57,227 nt of DNA. It comes from JACOZM01 sp035289385 (GTDB lineage Archaea > Nanobdellota > Nanobdellia > Woesearchaeales > GW2011-AR9). The DNA lies in contig DATDXI010000031.1 in NCBI GenBank assembly GCA_035289385.1, positions 1-57,227 on the forward strand. The letters are read 5' to 3'. The notes under the pieces were generated by a model that was given only the letters and a program-made list of their open reading frames with translations, had not been told where the DNA came from and ran no database searches. Position 1 is the stretch's first letter; every line of letters begins with the position of its first letter. Below, piece by piece: positions 33,779 through 41,852 of the stretch. Both the position numbers and the translations under genes were made by a program.

Positions 33779-33869
33779 ACCCGCACTTGCAAGAAATTAG
33801 GAAACTACCTAATTTCTGCACAGAAATATGATCTTTGTCATATTTCTTGTGTCCAGTGGCTAGTGGGTA
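33779..33869. other. tandem twin hairpins at the right edge of the dph2 interruption
   Basis: Hairpin 1: TGCA-a-GAAATTAGG (33788-33801) pairs with CCTAATTTC-TGCA (33808-33820). Hairpin 2: CAC-AGAAATATGA (33819-33831) pairs with TCATATTTCT-t-GTG (33838-33851). Both have 13 pairs and one bulged base. An outer ACCC / GGGT (33779-33782 / 33866-33869) may enclose both. Hairpin 1 resembles the TGCAAGAAATC...GATTTCTGCA hairpin inside E3 and E4. It may be a terminator pair or remnant mobile element. Confidence 0.6.
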
Positions 33870-33888
33870 TACATACTTCTCAGCAACG

Positions 33889-33896
33889 TTTATAAA
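33889..33896 (+). promoter_or_regulatory. TATA box of the dph2 C-terminal part
   Basis: TTTATAAA, 31 bases before the ATG at 33920. The second dph2 part therefore has its own promoter and start. Confidence 0.65.
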
Positions 33897-33919
33897 ACAG
33901 TATTGATATCTTTACAAAT

Positions 33920-34615
33920 ATGAAAACGATCTTTTTGGAAGCGCCGTATTTAGGTAAGGTGCGGCTCTGTAAGAAGACTCTTGATTATCTTGCGAAAAAA
34001 AAAGTGAAAACTGTTGCCTTGTATGCAGCAGTGCAGTTCTGTAATAATCTTGAATTGATTAAGCAGCAATTAGTGGATGCTGGCGTTACTGTCATCTCCT
34101 CAAAGCCAAAGAGGACGGATGCCCATCAGCAGATTCTTGGCTGTGATGTCTATGAAGATTCGTTGCATCTTTCTGCTAAAGAACGAGAGAATATCGATGC
34201 TTTCTTATACATTGGTGATGGTAAATTTCATCCATTAGCTTTATTGCATGGGCAGAAAGCAGAAATAATATGTGATGATCCTATCGCTCAACGGATGGAG
34301 ATTCTTTCTCCCACTCTTATCGATCATATCAAAAAGAAGCAGAAAGGGGCATTGATAAAGTTTTATGCTCATCAAAACATAGGGGTTATTATCTCTACAA
34401 AGCCTGGACAGCAGTTCATGAAGAAAGCTTTTTCACTTGAAGAGAAGTATCCCCAGAAGAAATTTTATTATTTTGTCGATGACCAGATATCCTTTGACCA
34501 GCTGGAAAATTTTCCATTCATCGATGTCTGGGTGAATACGGCTTGCCCCAGGATAGGATTGGATGACATCGAGAAGTTCAGGAAAGGTGTTGTGAATCTC
34601 AGGGATGTGGTGTAG
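33920..34615 (+). CDS. dph2: Dph2 domains 2-3 (split diphthamide synthase, part 2)
   Basis: 231 residues: MKTIFLEAPYL continues directly from the end of the 87-residue part at 31517. The second conserved cysteine is in ILGCDVY (Cys75) and the third in NTACPRIGLDD (Cys209). FLYIGDGKFHPLAL and KFGVI-like ALIKFYAHQNIGVIIST match the archaeal family. Together the two parts give 318 residues and all three cluster cysteines, so a working two-chain enzyme is plausible. Overlaps the convergent gene at 34599 by 17 bases. Confidence 0.88.
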   Translation: MKTIFLEAPYLGKVRLCKKTLDYLAKKKVKTVALYAAVQFCNNLELIKQQLVDAGVTVISSKPKRTDAHQQILGCDVYEDSLHLSAKERENIDAFLYIGDGKFHPLALLHGQKAEIICDDPIAQRMEILSPTLIDHIKKKQKGALIKFYAHQNIGVIISTKPGQQFMKKAFSLEEKYPQKKFYYFVDDQISFDQLENFPFIDVWVNTACPRIGLDDIEKFRKGVVNLRDVV

Positions 34616-35012
34616 GTTGTTTGTCTTTTCTTACTTGTTCTAAAACAAGAGAACAAAGTGAGTCTATTTCCGAGTGTGTATCTCCCTCCAAAGAAAGAAT
34701 ATCTTCAGGAATATCTAATTGAATGACTTTTCTTCTCGTTGTCTTTTCATATGATCTTCCATCCATCAAAGGCACACACGCGGTGCTTCTTTCTTTTTCT
34801 TCATAAGCATTTTTTTGGACTAATTCCGATAAAGAAAAACCATCAAATTTCCTAGAATATGTTATTGACTGTCCTCCGCCAATTGCACCACTCCATTGTT
34901 GAATAATTGCTAGGGATTGATCAGTAAAATAGAAGATCCTATCCCCAAAATATCTTGTCCCATAACGACTATCTGATTCTGAGTATCTTTCGTCGACTAT
35001 CAATACTTTCAT
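34599..35012 (-). CDS. hypothetical protein, 137 aa
   Basis: Begins MKVLIVDERYSESDSRYGTR. Soluble, with mixed strands (RIFYFTDQSLAIIQQW, RRKVIQLDIPEDIL). I do not recognise the family. The 3' end overlaps the convergent dph2 part 2 by 17 bases. More AT-rich and different in composition from dph2. Confidence 0.55.
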   Translation of the reverse strand: MKVLIVDERYSESDSRYGTRYFGDRIFYFTDQSLAIIQQWSGAIGGGQSITYSRKFDGFSLSELVQKNAYEEKERSTACVPLMDGRSYEKTTRRKVIQLDIPEDILSLEGDTHSEIDSLCSLVLEQVRKDKQPTPHP

Positions 35013-35099
35013 ATTAATTCATGTTGAGAGATACTATATAAATCATTGTTGTCTAAAATTAGAAGAAAAGTTTAAATAGGGTATAATTTCATTAAAGCT

Positions 35100-35840
35100 A
35101 TGGATATACATCTGAAGGAAATATTGTTGAAAGTAGGGTTAACTTCAAGAGAATCTGAAGCTTATTTATCTTTACTGAAGAGAGGGGAAAGTTCAGCTTT
35201 TGAAGTCAGTAAAGACATCAAAGAATCAAGAACAAATGTTTATTCTACTTTACTTTCATTAATAAAGAGAGGATTAGTAACCTACATCATTAAGAGAAGC
35301 AAGAAGTTTTTTAAGGCGGCAAATCCTGAGATATTATTGGAAATAATCAAAGAGAGAGAACAATTACTCTCCACAAATATTAACTCTTTCTTGAATTATT
35401 ATCAGCCTTATCATGGCATTCAAGTAGAGGTTTATGAAGGAACTGAGGGTATAAAAACGATTTGGAATGAAGTGCTAAGGGAAGGTAAGGAGGTATTTGT
35501 TATTGGAAGTACAGGAGAAAGCACTGAAGTACTACAGGGATTTAATTTTATCAAGTTCCATAAGGCAAGATTAAGGAAGAAGATCAGATTAAAAATATTG
35601 GTGAATACCACAAAAAAAGCTATATCTCATGCAAAAAAGATTGTAAAAATTGGGAATGGGGAGTATAGGGTTCTTCCTTTTGATAAACCAGTGACCACTT
35701 ATATCTATGGAGATAATGTTGTCTTATTTGAATGGAAAAAAAGCCAATTAACTGCAGTTCATATTACGAGTAAGGGTATGGCAGAATCATTCAAAAGTCA
35801 ATTTAAGTTTATATGGGATAGATGCACTAGTTTTTCTTAA
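35100..35840 (+). CDS. TrmB-family transcriptional regulator
   Basis: 246 residues. Winged helix at residues 5-75: LLKVGLTSRESEAYLSLLKRGESS and SRTNVYSTLLSLIKRGLV. The middle IQVEVYEGTEGIKTIWNEVLREGKEVFVIGST is the effector/PLD-like region common to TrmB proteins. No sugar transporter or sugar enzyme lies next to it, so the target is unknown. Preceded by TATA-like GTTTAAATAG about 33 bases before the ATG. Confidence 0.9.
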   Translation: MDIHLKEILLKVGLTSRESEAYLSLLKRGESSAFEVSKDIKESRTNVYSTLLSLIKRGLVTYIIKRSKKFFKAANPEILLEIIKEREQLLSTNINSFLNYYQPYHGIQVEVYEGTEGIKTIWNEVLREGKEVFVIGSTGESTEVLQGFNFIKFHKARLRKKIRLKILVNTTKKAISHAKKIVKIGNGEYRVLPFDKPVTTYIYGDNVVLFEWKKSQLTAVHITSKGMAESFKSQFKFIWDRCTSFS

Positions 35841-35853
35841 AGGTTACAAATAC

Positions 35854-36882
35854 TTACACCATCTCATACGCTCTCAAAATAATCTCTTCCGTCTTTTCCC
35901 AGCCTAAACAGCTGTCAGTGATAGAAACTCCTTTCTGCAGCTGCTCTTGATGTGGATCTTGGCTTCCTTCCACTAAGTTTGATTCTATCATCACGCTAAA
36001 AATATGTTTATTCGTTTTCATCTGCTGGATGACAGAGAAAAAGACGTTTGGCTGATTGATATGATTCTTTCCAGAATTACCATGGCTGCAATCTACCATA
36101 ATCAATGGATCTAAACCACTCTGCTGCAGCTCTTTCTGGCATAGCCGGATATGCTCTTGAGAAAAGTTAGGTGTTGCTCCTCCTCTGAGTACAAGGTGGC
36201 AATATGGGTTGCCGGAAGAATGATGCTCCGTCAGCCGCCCTTCATCATTGACGAGAGCAAAACATTGCTGTTCCCGTGCTGTACTGATAGCATTAATCGC
36301 GGGAATGATCTCTCCTTGTGGGGTGTTCTTGAATCCGACTGGTAAATTTAGGCTAGAGACGACATGGCGATGGTGTGGCGATTCCACCGTTCTTGCTCCG
36401 ATAGTCGCCCAGGAAACTAGGTCAATATAATAGGGGATCAATGAGGGGGTTACGATCTCTACTCCTAATGCAACTCCGATAGCTGTAAGATCTACCAAGA
36501 GCTGTCGTGATATCTTTAGACCTTTATTGAGATTAAATGGCTTTTTGATGTCTGGCTCATGGATCAATCCAGTCCATCCCATCTTTGTCCTGGGCTTTTC
36601 AATATAAGCTCTCATCACAATCAAGAATTTATCCTGTACTCTGTCAGCAAGTTCTTTGAGTAAGTGAGCATATTCTTTTGCCTCGTTTACGTCATGGATT
36701 GAGCAGGGACCGACAATAAGGAGTTTTCTTTTATCTTTTCCCAGAATAATATCTTTGATCTCTTTCCTTGATTTTTGAATGAGCTTCCTGCTTTTATCAG
36801 AGAGAGGAAACTGTCTCTTGATCTCTCGAGGTGAAGCCAACAGTTTGCTTTTTGCTGTCTTTTTGGGTTGTGTTGTGGTCAT
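35854..36882 (-). CDS. aroG: DAHP synthase, class I (AroG type)
   Basis: 342 residues from ATG 36882, chosen because a TATA box (GTTTATAAAAT) lies about 38 bases before it; the frame is open for 26 further codons. First enzyme of the shikimate route: condenses PEP and erythrose 4-phosphate. Motifs LLIVGPCSIHD, MRAYIEKPRTKMGWTGL, GARTVESPHHRHVVS, GFKNTPQG, VLRGG, MVDCSHGNSGK and MIESNLVEGSQ are those of the bacterial AroF/G/H type. Many archaea use a different DAHP route, so transfer from bacteria is plausible. Confidence 0.95.
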   Translation of the reverse strand: MTTTQPKKTAKSKLLASPREIKRQFPLSDKSRKLIQKSRKEIKDIILGKDKRKLLIVGPCSIHDVNEAKEYAHLLKELADRVQDKFLIVMRAYIEKPRTKMGWTGLIHEPDIKKPFNLNKGLKISRQLLVDLTAIGVALGVEIVTPSLIPYYIDLVSWATIGARTVESPHHRHVVSSLNLPVGFKNTPQGEIIPAINAISTAREQQCFALVNDEGRLTEHHSSGNPYCHLVLRGGATPNFSQEHIRLCQKELQQSGLDPLIMVDCSHGNSGKNHINQPNVFFSVIQQMKTNKHIFSVMIESNLVEGSQDPHQEQLQKGVSITDSCLGWEKTEEIILRAYEMV

Positions 36883-36960
36883 TTGTTTTTTTATAAGGGC
36901 TGAGCTATCCTCTATTTTATAAACGTTGCTTTTGATTCTTAGATAGAGAGACAGTAGCAC

Positions 36961-37169
36961 TTCACCGTGGCGGAGGGCCGTCTTCCGTCTTCCTCGCTTC
37001 GTGAGATAAGTGTCATAGTATATAATATCTTAAGTGATAATATCTTAAGTGATAATATCATAGAGGATGAAAGTAATTAATAATTTTCAGGTGGTTTTCA
37101 TCCAGGCATATCGTAACACTCGTCAGACATTTTAGCTAAGCCGCCCTCCGCTTCAGGATAGTGAGGAAG
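36961..37169. other. GC-rich inverted repeats enclosing a 15-bp tandem repeat
   Basis: In the gap between aroG and the unknown gene at 37247, GCGGAGGGC (36970-36978) is complementary to GCCCTCCGC (37143-37151). CTTCCTC (36989-36995) is complementary to GAGGAAG (37163-37169). The two stems cross (pseudoknot order) if both form. Three 15-bp tandem units lie between them. GC-rich arms in an AT-rich gap suggest a folded RNA or element; no target duplication was found. Confidence 0.45.
37022..37066. repeat. three 15-bp tandem repeats
   Basis: ATAATATCTTAAGTG at 37022-37036 and 37037-37051 (identical), then a diverged third unit ATAATATCATAGAGG at 37052-37066. Confidence 0.85.
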
Positions 37170-37246
37170 TACAGGGAATAGTTTCGGGTTATAACAGGGG
37201 AATAGTTAAGGGATACCACTAGAAAAAAAGTATAGTCCCCCAAAAA

Positions 37247-38626
37247 TCAGGTAAGCAGTCGTCTGCCGGGGATAGGCACGCCACTTTGTATCGCTTCCAA
37301 CTGCACGGAAAGAGCGGTTAATTTTGCGGAATAGGCAGAAGTGTTATAGATAGGGTGCCTATTAGCCAGCCAGGGATGGGATATGGCTTCTGTTCTTAAC
37401 TGTTCAGATTCCTGAACTCCGTCAAAATTAATTCTCCAAGCACGACCCCATCCGTCCTTATTCTCCACAGTATTTCTTAATTGCTCTTGAGCATCTTCCT
37501 TCTTCTTTGACCATGCTTCAACTAATTTTGGATGCTGCTTTTTTATTTCCTGAACGCAGTAATCTAATTTTTTTTCAGCCCTTGATTGAAAATTTTCCAT
37601 TAGCCTTGACAGGTAATATAAAATATCGGGAGTGGCCCCATAAACTGCCTGATCTCTCATTTTTTGCTCGGGGAAAATCTCACCAGGAAAAAGTGCAGGA
37701 GCGTATTCCCTGCGCCTTTCTGCAGCTCCAAATCCTTCAAAAAGAGACAAAAATTCAAGGGATGGAAACCCAGCGTGAATAGGTTTAGCAATTCCCCCCA
37801 CTGCTTTCTCTAATTTTCTCCGGACATCTGGAAAAATATCTAAATATTCATTCCTTTCCCAGTGTTTTTTACGCTCAATCCTGAACCGAATGCCGGCATA
37901 ATTTCCTGCCATCAGGTCAAGGGCATCATTCATGGCGCTGAATACTCCTGAACCAGGAATCCTAAACCTCCCCTCGACAATCATAGTCAGACGTTTTGCT
38001 AATCCTGGCTTTTCTTTGGCATACCTATCTAATTCTTCTAGGCATTGGTCCATCCTCTTCTGAAGGGGTTCGGAAGCTGCCCTATAAAATGAATCAATCA
38101 TTTTCTTGATTAGCTCTGCTTGGTGGAGTTCTGACTGAACAAATCTTGCCGTTGCTACCAAGTCTTCGTTTCCTTCAAAGTAGGCCCCCGTTGATACGCT
38201 TCTTATCATTGTTTGATCATCAGGATATTCTGTGGGATCATGGGTTGCAAAGTAGGTTACCCATTGTTCAGCTTTGCTCAGCTCGCCCTGCAATCGTTGC
38301 TCTTCTTCTCTTAAGAAGATGGTATTAGCCCTGGGAATGGGATCATCTTTCACTTTTGGATGATAGACTGACGTTACAATAAAATCGCAAATCTGCCGCA
38401 ATGACTCTTCACTGAATTCAGCAAATCCCAAGTGCCGTAAGAATGATGACAGCTCAAAATGCAATCCATAAAATTGCTCAATATCAGCCATAGGGTTGCC
38501 AAACTGTCGCAGCGCTTCAACCTGCTCATGCATATACGAGAGGCCTTCTTTGGCATCGCTCATCTGCATCTGAAAATGAGTCGCTCGTAATGCTGTCCCT
38601 ATCCTGCTTTCCAGATTGTCAGCCAT
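37247..38626 (-). CDS. hypothetical protein, 459 aa
   Basis: Long, mostly helical, soluble protein starting MADNLESRIGTALRATHFQM. Charged helices dominate (EEQRLQGELSKAEQWVTYF, RMDQCLEELDRYAKEKPGL). No membrane segment, signal peptide or recognisable motif. It lies 21 bases after the two-helix membrane protein gene at 38648 on the same strand, so the two are probably cotranscribed and may act together. I cannot assign a family. Confidence 0.65.
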   Translation of the reverse strand: MADNLESRIGTALRATHFQMQMSDAKEGLSYMHEQVEALRQFGNPMADIEQFYGLHFELSSFLRHLGFAEFSEESLRQICDFIVTSVYHPKVKDDPIPRANTIFLREEEQRLQGELSKAEQWVTYFATHDPTEYPDDQTMIRSVSTGAYFEGNEDLVATARFVQSELHQAELIKKMIDSFYRAASEPLQKRMDQCLEELDRYAKEKPGLAKRLTMIVEGRFRIPGSGVFSAMNDALDLMAGNYAGIRFRIERKKHWERNEYLDIFPDVRRKLEKAVGGIAKPIHAGFPSLEFLSLFEGFGAAERRREYAPALFPGEIFPEQKMRDQAVYGATPDILYYLSRLMENFQSRAEKKLDYCVQEIKKQHPKLVEAWSKKKEDAQEQLRNTVENKDGWGRAWRINFDGVQESEQLRTEAISHPWLANRHPIYNTSAYSAKLTALSVQLEAIQSGVPIPGRRLLT

Positions 38627-38647
38627 AGTGTATCATTTTGGTTATCT

Positions 38648-39508
38648 TTACCTATTCTTCCTTCTCCACAAGAGTGAGAGGGTTATGCCCAGAGCCAGCC
38701 CGCTCCCTGCACCTGCGGCAGTATATATTCCCATCTGAGTAGAATGCTCATCTGATTTTTGCAGGTACGTGCTTATTTCCTGTCTTTTCTCCTGCTGTGC
38801 TTGATTTATTATACTTGTAGTAACTCCTCCAAACCAAGGTATCCACCCTACTGCTCCTTTGACAGTATTAATAGCCCCATTAACAGCCCCTTCCACTCCT
38901 TCTTGTACATCATTAATAAGCTCTTTATCTCCATCTCCTTGTTCTTTGTCCGGAGAAAAAACATCCCACTTTTTCATTTTTTGATAGGATTCAAAACCTT
39001 GTTTTATTCCATAGGCACGGATAATGGGATTACTTTCCATAATCCTTAATTCTTCTGCCAATGGTGTATAACGGCTTACGGAGAAACCAGCATACGCACC
39101 ACCTAAAGTTAAAGCCAAGATCAGAGTATATTCCGCTGCTTTCTTAAGAAAAGTACCAGGAATAGTGGCAAGATTTCTTCTCTGCATTCCTCTTTCTGGA
39201 TAATTAGCAGGTACCATATAATGGCGAACGCCCTCCTGATAGGGCTCCTCTTCCCCTAGAACAGTCTCTATGGTGGAAGAATCTCTAAGAGGAGAAACAG
39301 CTATTCTTCTTCCTGACGGTGTGCCCATCGGTGGTAACTGAAAAGCCTGTTTATTTGTTGTTTGTGCCTGAAATTCAGCTAATAAGCCATATCTTTCTGC
39401 TCGGGTGGTACAGGCATCTGGATGCACTCCTGTTTTTTTTTCTATTATGGCCTTGTCTTCCGGCGTTAAAGAATTCCATACTTGATTCAGCTGGCGAGAG
39501 ATACTCAT
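38648..39508 (-). CDS. two-helix membrane protein, 286 aa
   Basis: A soluble N-terminal region (1-115) begins with a short helical unit SLTPEDKAIIEKKTGVHPDA. One membrane helix is near 122-145 (YTLILALTLGGAYAGFSV). A long outer domain has a glycine/valine amphipathic stretch EGVEGAVNGAINTVKGAVG, and a second helix at 258-280 ends in RRKNR. Unknown family. The amphipathic region resembles membrane-active peptides only loosely. Upstream partner of the 459-aa gene. Confidence 0.6.
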   Translation of the reverse strand: MSISRQLNQVWNSLTPEDKAIIEKKTGVHPDACTTRAERYGLLAEFQAQTTNKQAFQLPPMGTPSGRRIAVSPLRDSSTIETVLGEEEPYQEGVRHYMVPANYPERGMQRRNLATIPGTFLKKAAEYTLILALTLGGAYAGFSVSRYTPLAEELRIMESNPIIRAYGIKQGFESYQKMKKWDVFSPDKEQGDGDKELINDVQEGVEGAVNGAINTVKGAVGWIPWFGGVTTSIINQAQQEKRQEISTYLQKSDEHSTQMGIYTAAGAGSGLALGITLSLLWRRKNR

Positions 39509-39677
39509 AAGTAGTTAAAAAATTTAAAAGTTTATAAATTATCACTCCTATTTCTCCATTTTCTCCTCATTGAGGCTCTGAGAATTGTTTGGGAAAAGCA
39601 TCAAATAGAGGTCCAAAATCCTCAACTATAGATAAAAAAACCCTCCAATATCAGCCTAAAACCATCCTCTCCCAAAG

Positions 39678-39687
39678 CTTTAAAAAT
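39678..39687 (+). promoter_or_regulatory. TATA box of the DHH gene
   Basis: CTTTAAAAAT, 31 bases before the ATG at 39709; it rules against starting at the TTG at 39589. Confidence 0.6.
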
Positions 39688-39708
39688 ACTGGCAGAAATC
39701 ATAGGCTT

Positions 39709-40740
39709 ATGTTAACTGATAAAGATGTCGCACTTTTACGGGAAGAATTAGCTACAGCCCAGAATCCATTGTTCTTCTATGATGGTGATGGCGATGGCTT
39801 ATCTTCATTTTTGCTCTTGTACCGGATGCATCGGGAAGGGAAAGGCATTGCCTTGACGATGACTTCTAAACTTGATGTTGAAGCCTTAAGGAAAGTCCAG
39901 GAATTAGAGCCAGACAAGATATTTGTGTTAGATGTTCCCATCATCTCCCAGGAATTTCTTGATCAAGTGAAACGGCCCGTCTTTTGGATCGATCATCATC
40001 CCCCATTAAAACGGACAAAAGTCAAATATTTTAACCCGAGATTAGAAAATCCCGATGCTTATATTCCTACCTCCAGGATGTGTTGGCAGGTTTCTCAGCG
40101 AGATGAAGATAGGTGGATAGCCATTTTAGGAAATTTAGCAGATTATTATCTTCCGGAATATTTGGATCAATTTATCGAGCAATATCCACAGTATTTAGAT
40201 AAGCCTTATGACTTGCCGACGATCCTCTATAAGAAGCCGCTGGGGAAATTAGTAAAACTATTATTTTTTATTCAGAAAGGTCCGACGTCCGAGGTAAGGA
40301 AATCAGTGAAGATCCTTACCAGAATAAAATCGCCGGATGAAATATTTCAGCAGACGACGGCGCAAGGAAAATTCTTGTACCGCCGCTTTGTTAAGATCAA
40401 TGAGATGTATGAGGAATTGCTAGAAGAAGCAAAAAAAGTGGTGACGAAAGAGCATTTCATTTTATTCTTCTATACGGAGAAGAAATGGTCGTTTACGGCT
40501 AATCTTTCCAATGAGCTGTTTGGTCTTTATCCTAAGAAAATGATCATCATCGCCAGAAGAAAATCTGGTGAAGTAAAATGTAGCTTACGAGGCAAAAATG
40601 TTCTTACCTATCTCCAGAAAGCACTAGAAGGAGTTGAAGGACATGGTGGCGGCCATCCGGATGCCTGCGGTGCTGTCATCAAAGAAAAAGATTGGGAGAA
40701 ATTTTTAGAACAGTTTAAGAGAGAAATGAACGATGTTTGA
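39709..40740 (+). CDS. DHH-family phosphoesterase
   Basis: 343 residues from the promoter-supported ATG. The DHH domain shows FFYDGDGDGLSS (Asp25, Asp27), FVLDVP (Asp75) and IDHHPP (95-100). The DHHA1 domain ends with GHGGGHPDACGA. It is a manganese-dependent nuclease or nucleotide phosphodiesterase of the RecJ-like / GdpP-like group; in archaea such proteins include RecJ/Cdc45 homologues. Overlaps the following membrane protein gene by 8 bases. Confidence 0.88.
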   Translation: MLTDKDVALLREELATAQNPLFFYDGDGDGLSSFLLLYRMHREGKGIALTMTSKLDVEALRKVQELEPDKIFVLDVPIISQEFLDQVKRPVFWIDHHPPLKRTKVKYFNPRLENPDAYIPTSRMCWQVSQRDEDRWIAILGNLADYYLPEYLDQFIEQYPQYLDKPYDLPTILYKKPLGKLVKLLFFIQKGPTSEVRKSVKILTRIKSPDEIFQQTTAQGKFLYRRFVKINEMYEELLEEAKKVVTKEHFILFFYTEKKWSFTANLSNELFGLYPKKMIIIARRKSGEVKCSLRGKNVLTYLQKALEGVEGHGGGHPDACGAVIKEKDWEKFLEQFKREMNDV

Positions 40741-41122
40741 TCTTATCATAGGTATATTTGGGCTTGTTGGAGGCGCGATCTTATCGCTTATCGCCGTTGA
40801 AGAGCTCGTTGCTGGAAGAAGATATTTTATCCTGATGAAGAGGATGCTATTTTTGATAATCTCTCTTTTGATCTTTTATTTTTTCAGAGAAAAAATAGTA
40901 TTTCTTATCATCTTTTTCCTTGCTGCAGTATTGTTGTTCACCATCGAATTTTATGGGAAGTCATCATGGAAAGAGTTGGGCAATTATGCTTTTGTCGTGC
41001 TTGCCTATGCCTTAAGTTCCAACGGGAATTATCATCTGCTATTGTCATCATTCCTTTTCCTCTATGGGTTGCCGACGGGCACATTATTATGGCAAGCAAG
41101 AAAGATCTTGAAGAGACGCTGA
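40733..41122 (+). CDS. four-helix membrane protein, 129 aa
   Basis: Begins MFDLIIGIFGLVGGAILSLI. Four hydrophobic segments; an Arg/Lys-rich loop GRRYFILMKR between the first two; basic C-terminus ARKILKRR. Its start overlaps the DHH gene stop and its end overlaps the Fis-type HTH gene by 34 bases, so the three genes form a tight operon. No family recognised. Confidence 0.65.
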   Translation: MFDLIIGIFGLVGGAILSLIAVEELVAGRRYFILMKRMLFLIISLLIFYFFREKIVFLIIFFLAAVLLFTIEFYGKSSWKELGNYAFVVLAYALSSNGNYHLLLSSFLFLYGLPTGTLLWQARKILKRR

Positions 41123-41727
41123 AAGGAAAAATTTCTCCCCTCTTAGAAGAGACGATGGAGAAAAGCTGGGGGATTACTATTCCTCAATTAGAGTCAGACA
41201 TCACGGATAAGCTTAAAAATCCCCAGCTGCAGATCTATGTTTCTCCTCATCTTCCTTTTTCTACAGCAAAAAAGAAATTTAAATCAGAATTTCTGAAGAA
41301 AGAGTTGCGTTTACATCTGGGGAATATATCTCATCTTGCCAAAACATTAGGTATCGATAGAAGAAGCATCCATCGGGCGATAAAATCTCTGGAGATAGAT
41401 ATTGAATCTGCTCGCTATCAAGAAGTGAGGACGGCAAAAGAGGAGGAGATCAATGCGACCATCAGAACATCATTAGAGCAATATAAAGAGTTTATTCAGC
41501 CTCAGCAGATGGAAAAGATGTATGCAGAAGTTCCGGCATTATCGAGAAACATCGCTCAGATGCTGCCTCATACGGACATCGGCTGGAAGGAAGCGGAGAA
41601 AGAGTTTGAGAAACAATTCTTGGCAAAATCTCTGAAGGAACATGGAGGAAATGTTATTGAGACAGCGAAGCAGCTCCGTATCCGTGTGGAAACTTTGTAT
41701 AGGAAGATGAAGAAGCTGGGGTTATAG
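41089..41727 (+). CDS. protein with two Fis-type helix-turn-helix domains
   Basis: 212 residues from the ATG at 41089. The first Fis-like unit is KSEFLKKELRLHLGNISHLA plus KTLGIDRRSIHRAIKSL (residues 65-101). The second is FEKQFLAKSLKEHGGNVIET plus AKQLRIRVETLYRKMKKLGL (173-212). Fis-type HTHs are best known from bacterial enhancer-binding proteins; two in one archaeal chain without an ATPase domain is unusual. It may bind two DNA sites at once. The target is unknown. Confidence 0.8.
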   Translation: MASKKDLEETLKGKISPLLEETMEKSWGITIPQLESDITDKLKNPQLQIYVSPHLPFSTAKKKFKSEFLKKELRLHLGNISHLAKTLGIDRRSIHRAIKSLEIDIESARYQEVRTAKEEEINATIRTSLEQYKEFIQPQQMEKMYAEVPALSRNIAQMLPHTDIGWKEAEKEFEKQFLAKSLKEHGGNVIETAKQLRIRVETLYRKMKKLGL

Positions 41728-41852
41728 GCTTGCGGATTTTGGGAGTATGGAGATATGGCCTTCTGAAGTTCATAAATCGAAACGCTTAAAAACATCAAAA
41801 TTTTAGTAGGTTTTAGAATTGAATAAATAATTCGAGAAAAAAAGGTGATACG

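Noticed and set aside
39589..39708. Upstream extension of the DHH gene from a TTG
   Set aside because: A TATA box lies inside the extension and the family core begins after the ATG at 39709.
40966..41088. Upstream extension of the Fis-type HTH protein
   Set aside because: The added residues are a shifted frame of the membrane protein gene (Cys-rich, no family match); ATG 41089 fits the domain start.
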